A program made the translations under genes and the position numbers. From positions 1 through 6,582 of the forward strand of contig JAKLJF010000291.1 in assembly GCA_023151335.1 (NCBI GenBank): a DNA stretch of 6,582 bases, written 5' to 3'. The stretch is from Thermoanaerobaculia bacterium (GTDB taxonomy: Bacteria; Bacteroidota; Bacteroidia; Chitinophagales; Saprospiraceae). Positions 1-5,653 of this stretch are shown here, in pieces (within the stretch, counting starts at the first letter, position 1; every line of letters begins with the position of its first letter). A model generated the notes under the pieces. The model was not told where the DNA came from. It did not search any database and was given only the letters and a program-made list of their open reading frames with translations.

Positions 1-1551
1 CTCGCCGGAGGTTTCATAGCCGGGCTTCAGCACCACGAAGGCTTTTACCAGTTCGCCGATATTGGGGTCGGGTTTGCCGATCACGGCGGCTTCGGCCACG
101 GCGGGGTGTTGCGTGAGGGTGCTTTCCACCTCGAACGGGCCGACCATGTGGCCTGAAGTCTTGATGATATCGTCGGCTCGGCCTACGAACCAGAAGTAGC
201 CGTCGGCGTCGCGGCGGGCCAGGTCGCCGGTGACGTACCAGTCGCCCCGGAAACACTTGCGGTAGCGTTCCTCGTCGTTCAGGTAGGCCCGGAACATGGA
301 GGGGAAGCCTTTTTTCAGCACCAGGTGGCCCTGTTCGCCCGGTTTGGCGATGAGATGAAAATCCGTGTCGCTCACTCCGGCGATAGCGGCTTCCACACCG
401 GGCAGGGGTTTGCCCATCGAACCGGGCCTTACGGGCAGGGCAGGGAAATTGGCGATCATGATACCGCCGGTTTCCGTTTGCCACCAGTTGTCGAGCACGG
501 GCACCCCGAAGGTTTTCTGGCACCACAGCACCGCGTCGGCGTGCAGGGGTTCGCCCACGCTGAGCAGAAGGCGCAGGTTTTCCAGCTTATATTGTTCCCG
601 CGGCCGGATATCCATGCGCATCAGGCGCCGGATGGCCGTGGGTGCGGTGTACCAGACGTTCACCTTCTGGGCTTCCAGGGTGGCATACCAGCGCGCGGCG
701 TCGAATTCCTCCTCGTCCACCACGTTGGTCACGCCATTCACCAGCGGCGCGATGATGCCATAGGAAGTGCCGGTGACCCAGCCGGGGTCGGCGGTACACC
801 AGAAGACGTCGCCGGGATGGAAATCGAGCACGTATTTGCCTGTCATGTAATGCGTCAGTACGGCCCGGTGCACGTGCAGGGCGCCTTTGGGCATTCCGGT
901 AGTGCCGCTGGTGAAGTGCAGCAGGGCCGGATCTTCGGGGTCGGTGGGCGGAATGGTGAACTGAGCCGGCGCCGCCGCCATCAACAGGGGAAGCGACAAA
1001 ATGCGCTCCGATTGGTGCGTTTCTGCATCGGTGAGCAGGATATATTGCAAGCCGGGCAGCCGTTCGAGTATCTGCTGCACCGTTTTGCTGAACAACGCGG
1101 TGGTGGTCACCAGCACTTTCGCATTGCCCCGGCTCAGCCGCTGCCACACCGGCTCGGGACCGAACACGGAGAAAAGGGGGCAAAAAACGGCGGTCTTTTT
1201 CAGGGTTCCCAGGGCGGCGATATACAATTCCGGTATGCGGCCGGCGAAGGAAAAAACGGTGTCGCCTTTAACTACGCCGAGTTGGCCGAGTACATTGGCG
1301 AAGCGGGCGGTGCGTTGTTGCAGTTCCGCATAAGTCGCTTCTTCCACCCGGCCGTTTTTGCGCAGCCAGCGCAACGCCGCGGTATTTTTCAAAGGGCCGG
1401 CGGCATGGCGGTCGACGGCTTCATGGGCGATATTCAATCCCTTTCCATCCGGCAAACCGGCTAAATGCCGCTCTGTTTCACGCCAGTTAAATGAACGGTA
1501 AAAGGCGGCATAATTTTGCAAATTGGGTATTACGTCGGTTTGCAGCATCAT
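1..1551 (-). CDS. acsA: Acetyl-CoA synthetase, AMP-forming (AcsA type), C-terminus cut off by window edge
   Basis: Makes acetyl-CoA from acetate, ATP and CoA through an acetyl-AMP intermediate; cytoplasmic. My own minus-strand translation is open from the ATG at 1551 to base 1, giving 517 residues. It shows the ANL-superfamily core in order: an N-terminal segment with NYAAFYRSFNW (13-23), the phosphate-binding loop TSGTTGMPKG (214-223), CTADPGWVTGTSYG (252-265), LSVGEPL (330-336), DNWWQTETGG (354-363), the ribose-binding YVTGDL (439-444), and the hinge GRADDIIKTSG (457-467) followed by GPFEVES (471-477). The second Trp of the DNWWQ motif corresponds to the residue that restricts known acetyl-CoA synthetases to short acyl chains, so acetate is the likely substrate. 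By recall of the Bacillus AcsA family (about 570 residues), some 55-60 residues are missing, including the regulatory acetylatable Lys. A second ATG lies directly at 1548; I chose the first. There is no clear Shine-Dalgarno. The gene is divergent from bL25. Confidence 0.95.
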   Translation of the reverse strand, partial: MMLQTDVIPNLQNYAAFYRSFNWRETERHLAGLPDGKGLNIAHEAVDRHAAGPLKNTAALRWLRKNGRVEEATYAELQQRTARFANVLGQLGVVKGDTVFSFAGRIPELYIAALGTLKKTAVFCPLFSVFGPEPVWQRLSRGNAKVLVTTTALFSKTVQQILERLPGLQYILLTDAETHQSERILSLPLLMAAAPAQFTIPPTDPEDPALLHFTSGTTGMPKGALHVHRAVLTHYMTGKYVLDFHPGDVFWCTADPGWVTGTSYGIIAPLVNGVTNVVDEEEFDAARWYATLEAQKVNVWYTAPTAIRRLMRMDIRPREQYKLENLRLLLSVGEPLHADAVLWCQKTFGVPVLDNWWQTETGGIMIANFPALPVRPGSMGKPLPGVEAAIAGVSDTDFHLIAKPGEQGHLVLKKGFPSMFRAYLNDEERYRKCFRGDWYVTGDLARRDADGYFWFVGRADDIIKTSGHMVGPFEVESTLTQHPAVAEAAVIGKPDPNIGELVKAFVVLKPGYETSGE

Positions 1552-1567
1552 ATACCCCGTTTTTTTG

Positions 1568-1600
1568 CAAAAATATTTGCCTGAATTATGAATGCACAAA
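1568..1600 (-). promoter_or_regulatory. Candidate Bacteroidota-type promoter for acsA
   Basis: Read on the minus strand, TTTG (1600-1597) is followed after 21 bp by TATTTTTG (1575-1568), matching the Bacteroidota -33 TTTG and -7 TAnnTTTG elements. The -7 box ends 16 nt before the acsA start, which implies a leader of only about 10 nt. The -7 box overlaps a small inverted repeat, GCAAA-AATA-TTTGC (1567-1580), which could be an operator or simply reflect local AT-richness. The match is to a short, degenerate consensus, so it remains a prediction. Confidence 0.5.
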
Positions 1601-1610
1601 ATCAAAGTTG

Positions 1611-1649
1611 CCGGCAGGAGTGATCCTGGTCATCCCCCCGCCCTGCCGG
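1611..1649. repeat. GC-rich inverted repeat in the divergent acsA/bL25 spacer
   Basis: CCGGCAGG (1611-1618) and CCTGCCGG (1642-1649) are perfect 8-bp inverted arms separated by 23 bp. The element sits between the two divergent promoter candidates, upstream of both -33 elements, where a regulator site or a small-transcript hairpin could lie. A T-run (1661-1667) follows 11 nt after the right arm, too far for a standard intrinsic terminator. The symmetry is directly visible; its role is unknown. Confidence 0.4.
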
Positions 1650-1674
1650 GTGAGCAAAACTTTTTTTCATCTCT

Positions 1675-1707
1675 TTTGGAAATTCCCGGATGTAATCCCT
1701 ACCTTTG
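1675..1707 (+). promoter_or_regulatory. Bacteroidota-type promoter for the bL25 gene
   Basis: TTTG (1675-1678) and TACCTTTG (1700-1707) are separated by 21 bp, a full match to the Bacteroidota -33/-7 pattern TTTG...TAnnTTTG. Transcription would start around 1713, giving a leader of about 35 nt. That leader is A-rich immediately before the ATG at 1749, as is common for efficiently translated genes in this phylum. This is the best promoter match in the window. Confidence 0.65.
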
Positions 1708-1748
1708 CGGGCGCTTTTTGAAAAAGGTATAAATTTAGGGAAAAAACG

Positions 1749-2318
1749 ATGGAAATCATTGCCATTCAAGGTCACCGGAAAGAGGATTCCGGCAAACAGG
1801 AGGCTAAAAAAATCCGCCGCACCGGTCTGGTTCCGGCGGTCATGTATAAGAGCGGCGGGGGCGATGCCGTCCAGTTCAGCATCGATCCCAAATCCTTCCG
1901 GCATTTGGTGTATACTTCGCAATTCAAACTGGCGGAGATCGAGGTCAATGGCAACAAACGCCGCTGTATTGTCAAAGCAATCCAGTTTCATCCGGTCACC
2001 GATGAAGTGGTACATATCGACTTTCTGGAACTGGTGCCAGGTACGGAATTCAAAGCCACGGTACCGCTCCGTTTCGAAGGTCAGGCGCCCGGCGTAAAGG
2101 CCGGCGGCAAATTCATACCCAAATTGCGCCGGGTGGATATCCTCACGACGCCGGAACACGTGGTGGACGAAGTGGTGGCCGATATTTCCGGCATGGAACT
2201 GGACGACACCATCCGGGTGCGCGATATCCGGCTGCCGCAAGGGGTACAAATCACCAACAACGGCGCTATTCCGATCGCAACTATCGAGGTCCCCCGCGCG
2301 CTGCGTGGCGGCAAATAA
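1749..2318 (+). CDS. rplY: 50S ribosomal protein bL25, two-domain CTC/TL5 form
   Basis: Binds 5S rRNA in the central protuberance of the large ribosomal subunit. The product has 189 residues, the length of the two-domain CTC family rather than the roughly 94-residue E. coli L25. The N-terminal 5S rRNA-binding domain spans about 1-92 and includes RRTGLVPAVMY (23-33) and QFHPVTDEVVHIDF (79-92). The C-terminal beta domain runs from about 98 to 185, with GVKAGGKF (115-122) near its start and a basic tail ending RGGK. The ATG at 1749 places the conserved start of the domain directly at the N-terminus and follows a well-matched promoter and an A-rich leader. The gene appears monocistronic, with its own promoter upstream and a strong intrinsic terminator at 2414-2453. 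In many Bacteroidota I recall this gene beside prs and pth; neither is adjacent here. Confidence 0.95.
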   Translation: MEIIAIQGHRKEDSGKQEAKKIRRTGLVPAVMYKSGGGDAVQFSIDPKSFRHLVYTSQFKLAEIEVNGNKRRCIVKAIQFHPVTDEVVHIDFLELVPGTEFKATVPLRFEGQAPGVKAGGKFIPKLRRVDILTTPEHVVDEVVADISGMELDDTIRVRDIRLPQGVQITNNGAIPIATIEVPRALRGGK

Positions 2319-2323
2319 AGTGG

Positions 2324-2390
2324 GGTTTGTGAGGTTTAGAGGGTTTATGAGGTTTAGAAGGGTTTAGAAGGGTTTAGAAGGGTTTAGATA
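2324..2390. repeat. Short tandem repeat tract, GGTTTAGA-type, 9-bp then 10-bp period
   Basis: Seven head-to-tail units begin with GGTTT. Three are 9 bp and diverged (GGTTTGTGA 2324-2332, GGTTTAGAG 2333-2341, GGTTTATGA 2342-2350). Three are identical 10-bp copies of GGTTTAGAAG (2351-2360, 2361-2370, 2371-2380), and a final variant is GGTTTAGATA (2381-2390). The tract starts 6 nt after the bL25 stop codon and lies before its terminator, so it would be transcribed in the 3' untranslated region. The identical 10-bp copies look like the most recent expansion. No function can be assigned from sequence. Confidence 0.9.
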
Positions 2391-2413
2391 TAGCCGGTGA
2401 CGGTAACAAAAAA

Positions 2414-2453
2414 CAAAAGGCAAAGGGCAGGCGCTCTTTGCCTTTTGCTTTTG
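2414..2453 (+). terminator. Intrinsic terminator after bL25
   Basis: A 15-bp stem (2414-2428 with 2433-2447, one G-U wobble) closes on the 4-nt loop AGGC and is followed by CTTTTGGTT. The outer 12 bp (CAAAAGGCAAAG with CTTTGCCTTTTG) are perfect. An A-rich stretch (2406-2418) precedes the stem, so the opposite strand would also have a U-rich tail and termination could be bidirectional. It ends the bL25 transcript and isolates it from the secreted-protein gene. Confidence 0.8.
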
Positions 2454-2497
2454 GTTAAATTACTTTTCGTCGAAATTAAACAATACCTCCGGTGAAA

Positions 2498-2554
2498 AGC
2501 GCCTTTACTTTTCAGACTTTTGCTTTTTATCCCGCACTTTTTCTGAAAGGCGCT
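2498..2554 (+). promoter_or_regulatory. Potential leader hairpin next to the start of the secreted-protein gene
   Basis: AGCGCCTTT (2498-2506) and AAAGGCGCT (2546-2554) are perfect 9-bp inverted arms. In an alternative longer fold, AGCGCC (2498-2503) pairs with GGCGCT (2549-2554) and TTTCAGA (2510-2516) pairs with TCTGAAA (2542-2548), leaving a 6-nt bulge and a 25-nt loop. The right arm contains the only purine-rich stretch before the start (GAAAGG, 2545-2550) and ends 4 nt before the ATG at 2559. If transcribed, the fold could limit ribosome access. No strong promoter was found upstream, so whether the whole element is in the mRNA is open. Confidence 0.4.
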
Positions 2555-2558
2555 GCCC

Positions 2559-4595
2559 ATGTATCGACGTATTGCTCTGGCCGCTTTGTATGGTTTTTCG
2601 GTTGGTATCCTGCCGCTGAATGCCCAGGTTTTCTGGCACGAAACCTTTTCCAGTGAAGGCGCCGCCGTATCAAAGTGGAAGAACGGCGGCAACAATCCCG
2701 GTTTGGCCGACTGGACCTGGACCGACAATCCGGCAGCAGGTTATCAGGATGACGGATTGCCCGTATTTGCCGCGCCCACGGCCACCAGCGGCTATTTTTT
2801 CTTCGACTCGCATCAAAACGGGCAGGTTGCCCACGACGTCACCCTCAGCGGATTTGGCCGCCCGGCCAATTGTTCGGACAAAACGGACGTGCGCCTGCGT
2901 TTTTTCACCCAGTATATCTATTTCAACCCTGAAGGCGCCGAAGCCTGGGTAGGAGTGAGCACCGATAGCGTCCATTTTACCTATAAACCGCTTTTTGAAG
3001 GGTTGCCACCCAATCTGCCTTTTCACGATTGGGTAGAGGTTGCGCTCGACGAGGCCGACAACGCGCCGAAAGTGTGGCTGCGTTTCCGCTGGATCGGCCA
3101 ATACGAATACCACTGGAAGATCGACGACCTGAGCCTGTACCGTTTTTATACCCCCGATGCCGATTTCTGTGAAACAGCCGCGGATATTTCCCCGTTCTTC
3201 GACCCCCTGCCCGGCGTGGTCCGCACCACCGGCGTTTTTGACAATAGCGATGCCACGGTTTCAGCCACCGATCCGGAAGTGAACTGCTGGGGCGAAGCCG
3301 GCCCCGGCGGCGCCGATATCCTGAACAATACCCTGTGGTTCACCTTTACCGGGAATGGCGGCGTCTACGAGTTGCAAACCGTACCCTGTACGGCCGATCC
3401 GTACATCGGCGAAGCCCAGGGCAACAAAGGCGACACGCAGATGCTGGTATTTACCGGCGAACACTGCGGCGACCTCACACCCGTGCAATGCAACGACGAC
3501 CTGTTTCTTTCCGGTCAGCCCGATTTCCGGGCCGGTATCACGCTGGAGACCCAGTTCGATCAGATCTATTACCTGCTGATCGACGGCTTCGACAACCAGG
3601 GCGTGGCCGCCACCGGTGAGTTCTGTATCCAGATACTGCGCAAAACCACCGTTACCTGCGGCGAGGGCCGGGCGGGCGCCTTCACGCTGGCCAACAACGG
3701 CTACCTCTGCGCCGGTCAGAACCTGTTCGATCTGATGACCCTCGATACGGCCTCTTTCGTCCTGCCCACCGTGGGACCGCATTCCGGCCTGGCCTGGTGT
3801 TTTACTAATACCGTGGTGCCGCAGAACGTATGGCCGGGGAACATCCCCGGCGTGGCCGGCACGCCTTTTACGGGAGAGGTGGAAGCGCCGTCGCTGCTCA
3901 ACAACGGCCAGTCGCTGGATTACGGCACATATTACCTGACGCCCGTGGTTTTAGGCGGCGGCGTGCTGACCAACCCCGGCTCCCTGCCGTATATTTTTAA
4001 CATAGACCCCAATTTGGGTTGCTATTTTACCGGACAATCGAGCCGCCTGGTGTTGCTGCCCCCGCTCGACAACCTGACGGCAACCATCTCGGTAACGGAA
4101 GAAACCCTGCCGCCCGGCAGTAACGGCGCCATCACGCTCGGTGCGGGAGGAGGATCGGGCGCCAGCCAGAACGATCCGGCCTTGTATCAATATAAATGGA
4201 GCAATGGCGCTACCACCCGAAACCTGTCCGGCCTGAAGGCGGGCGATTACACGGTGACGATTTCCGACGCGAGCGGCTGCGTTGCTCCGCTGATCCAAAC
4301 CGTGACGGTGCCGGCAAAAACGGTGCAAACGGAAGATCCTGCCGTGGTGCGTTTCCTGGCGCTCAGCCCAAACCCGGTTCGCGACGCCGTGTTGCTACAG
4401 TTGTCCCTCGAGGCGCCGGCGGCCGTCCGGGTGGAAGTGACGGACCTGCCGGGACAGGTTTTATGGTCGCGGGATGCCGGTGTGGCGCAACAACTGGAGT
4501 GGCGTCTTGGACTGGAACAACTGGCCGCCGGGATGTATGTGCTGCGGGTGAACGTTGGCAGCGAAGTGGCGTTGCGGCAGTTGGTGAAGATTTAA
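2559..4595 (+). CDS. Secreted multidomain protein with SprB-type repeat and T9SS sorting domain
   Basis: A 678-residue exported protein. Residues 1-22 form a Sec signal peptide (RR near the start, a hydrophobic core, likely cleavage LNA|Q), with the mature chain starting at Gln23. Residues about 24-195 resemble a MAM or concanavalin-like beta-sandwich (HETF at 27-30, WKIDDLSLY at 186-194). Residues about 200-360 resemble Bacteroidota pre-peptidase-like beta modules (NTLWFTFTG 257-265, TQMLVFTG 293-300, QCNDD 310-314, YYLLIDGF 337-344), with several Cys that may form disulfides. Residues about 365-500 are unassigned. A SprB-type repeat follows (QYKWSNGATTR 544-554, AGDYTVTISDASGC 561-574). Residues about 598-678 are a type A T9SS sorting domain (LSPNPVRD 602-609, LAAGMYVLRV 655-664, terminal RQLVKI). 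It is expected to cross the outer membrane by T9SS and be released or surface-attached. No catalytic motif is visible; an adhesive or structural role is inferred. Confidence 0.9.
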   Translation: MYRRIALAALYGFSVGILPLNAQVFWHETFSSEGAAVSKWKNGGNNPGLADWTWTDNPAAGYQDDGLPVFAAPTATSGYFFFDSHQNGQVAHDVTLSGFGRPANCSDKTDVRLRFFTQYIYFNPEGAEAWVGVSTDSVHFTYKPLFEGLPPNLPFHDWVEVALDEADNAPKVWLRFRWIGQYEYHWKIDDLSLYRFYTPDADFCETAADISPFFDPLPGVVRTTGVFDNSDATVSATDPEVNCWGEAGPGGADILNNTLWFTFTGNGGVYELQTVPCTADPYIGEAQGNKGDTQMLVFTGEHCGDLTPVQCNDDLFLSGQPDFRAGITLETQFDQIYYLLIDGFDNQGVAATGEFCIQILRKTTVTCGEGRAGAFTLANNGYLCAGQNLFDLMTLDTASFVLPTVGPHSGLAWCFTNTVVPQNVWPGNIPGVAGTPFTGEVEAPSLLNNGQSLDYGTYYLTPVVLGGGVLTNPGSLPYIFNIDPNLGCYFTGQSSRLVLLPPLDNLTATISVTEETLPPGSNGAITLGAGGGSGASQNDPALYQYKWSNGATTRNLSGLKAGDYTVTISDASGCVAPLIQTVTVPAKTVQTEDPAVVRFLALSPNPVRDAVLLQLSLEAPAAVRVEVTDLPGQVLWSRDAGVAQQLEWRLGLEQLAAGMYVLRVNVGSEVALRQLVKI

Positions 4596-4630
4596 CTTCA
4601 AATTTCCCGACAAAAAAAGATTTTTACGCC

Positions 4631-5563
4631 ATGTTCGAACTCACGCAATCCCCCTTCGGCAAATACCGCCGCTATACCCTGCATCACCCTGAAACCGGCG
4701 ACGGCTTCAGCATCGTGCCCGAACGCGGCGCCAACGTCCTCGAAATCCACTTCGGCGGCTTCAACGTACTCGATGGCTACCAGACGCCCGACGAACTGGA
4801 AGCCGGCAAATGGGGCAAAAGCGCCCTGCTCTTTCCCTTCCCCAACCGCCTGCGCGACGGACAATACAGCTGGCTGGGACACGATTATACCTTTCCCATC
4901 AACAGTGCCGCCACCCGCAACGCCATACACGGCTTCGTGCGCGACGAAGCATTTGAGGTAGTGCGGATAGAACTGACGACCGAAAGCGCCGAGCTAAGCT
5001 GCCGGCTCGATTATCGCGGTCATCACGCCTGGTATCCCTTTCCCTTTCTGCTGGAAGTCACTTTCAGCATCACCAACCGCAATGAATTCAATGCCTCGTT
5101 TTTCCTGAAAAACCGGCACCGGGAAGCCATCCCCCTGGGTTTGGGCTGGCATCCTTATTTCCGCCTCACCGACCGGGCCGCTGACCATTATCTACACCTT
5201 CCGTCCTGCTCGATGGTAGACATCGACGAGCGTATGATCCCCACCGGTGCCCGCACGCCCTACCCTGATTTTGCGGCGGAAAAACTGCTGGGAAAAACCA
5301 CGCTCGACAACTGTTTCGCCGTGGAAGGAGAACACCCGCTCTACCATCTGTCCCTGCGCGGCGGCGGCCATGCGCTGGCCCTGGCCGCCAGCAAAGACCT
5401 GTTTCCCTATTTTCAGGTGTTCACCCCGCCCGGCGGCGATACCATTGCCCTCGAACCCATGACCTGCAACGTCAACGCTTTCCAAAACGGCGACGGCCTC
5501 GTTACGGTGCCCGCTGCCGGCGACTGGACGGCGGCGTTCAGGGTGGAGTATTATGGGGGGTGA
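4631..5563 (+). CDS. Aldose 1-epimerase (mutarotase) family protein
   Basis: Expected to interconvert alpha and beta anomers of an aldose such as glucose or galactose; no signal peptide, so cytoplasmic. The 310-residue product has the family's key positions: PNRLRDGQY (71-79, substrate-binding Arg73), NAIHGF (97-102, His100), GWHPYFRL (172-179, catalytic His173) and ALEPMT (273-278, catalytic Glu275), then NAFQNGDGL (282-290). The GWHPYF and LEPMT forms fit the YihR/Slr1438-like subgroup of COG2017 rather than classical GalM, so the exact sugar is uncertain and no gene symbol is given. The frame stays open upstream to 4196, but that stretch overlaps the sorting domain of the preceding gene. 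The ATG at 4631 gives the normal N-terminus and a 35-bp gap. No promoter is evident in that gap, so co-transcription with the upstream gene is plausible. Confidence 0.9.
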   Translation: MFELTQSPFGKYRRYTLHHPETGDGFSIVPERGANVLEIHFGGFNVLDGYQTPDELEAGKWGKSALLFPFPNRLRDGQYSWLGHDYTFPINSAATRNAIHGFVRDEAFEVVRIELTTESAELSCRLDYRGHHAWYPFPFLLEVTFSITNRNEFNASFFLKNRHREAIPLGLGWHPYFRLTDRAADHYLHLPSCSMVDIDERMIPTGARTPYPDFAAEKLLGKTTLDNCFAVEGEHPLYHLSLRGGGHALALAASKDLFPYFQVFTPPGGDTIALEPMTCNVNAFQNGDGLVTVPAAGDWTAAFRVEYYGG

Positions 5564-5600
5564 AGGGGGGAAACTTAACCTTAACTTAATCTCCCCTTCA
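5561..5600 (+). other. Potential hairpin at the epimerase stop codon, with CTTAA direct repeats in its loop
   Basis: TGAAGGGG (5561-5568, including the TGA stop) pairs perfectly with CCCCTTCA (5593-5600). The stem extends inward by a G-U, a G-C and an A-U pair to 11 bp, leaving an 18-nt loop. The loop contains CTTAA at 5574, 5580 and 5585, and another copy lies at 5607. No U-run follows, so it is not a normal intrinsic terminator. It could protect the 3' end of an mRNA or attenuate read-through into the receptor gene. Confidence 0.35.
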
Positions 5601-5610
5601 AACTGGCTTA

Positions 5611-5647
5611 ATACAGGTTCCGGTGCTTTGCACCCGAAAATCTGTAT
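5611..5647 (+). promoter_or_regulatory. Potential leader hairpin just before the TonB-dependent receptor start
   Basis: A two-part stem is visible. The outer arms are ATACAG (5611-5616) and CTGTAT (5642-5647). The inner arms are TTCCGGTGC (5618-5626) and GCACCCGAA (5630-5638), paired except for one C-C mismatch, around a TTT loop. In total 14 bp can form. The right arm ends 6 nt before the ATG at 5654, and no U-run follows, which argues for a leader structure rather than a terminator. I found no TAnnTTTG promoter in this 90-bp gap. Confidence 0.45.
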
Positions 5648-5653
5648 CTAACT

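Noticed and set aside
325..1464. Long plus-strand open frame of 379 codons, and a minus-strand frame at 587-1183
   Set aside because: Both lie opposite or out of frame with acsA, whose frame carries all the expected enzyme motifs; their translations are rich in His, Arg, Gly and Gln and show no domain. They are shadows of a GC-rich gene.
2341..2390. Similarity of the GGGTTTA repeats to plant-type telomere repeats (TTTAGGG)
   Set aside because: The unit length is 9-10 bp rather than 7, the tract is internal and follows a ribosomal protein gene, and all genes in the window are bacterial. The resemblance is coincidental.
2437..2468. Possible promoter for the secreted-protein gene: TTTG (2437-2440), 20 bp, TACTTTTC (2461-2468)
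   Set aside because: The last base of the -7 box does not match the consensus and the -33 element lies inside the terminator stem. GACTTTTG at 2515-2522 is another imperfect match. Neither is good enough to annotate.
4583..4602. Small palindrome TGAAG-ATTTAA-CTTCA over the stop codon of the secreted-protein gene
   Set aside because: Only 5 bp of stem and no U-run; too weak for a terminator.
4196..4630. In-frame upstream extension of the epimerase (145 extra codons)
   Set aside because: It overlaps the SprB repeat and sorting domain of the secreted protein in another frame and has no protein-like features; the epimerase fold starts at MFELTQ at 4631.
5569..5576. GGAAACTT resembling an ECF sigma factor -35 element before the receptor gene
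   Set aside because: No convincing -10 partner lies 15-18 bp downstream, and the bases also belong to the stop-codon hairpin.
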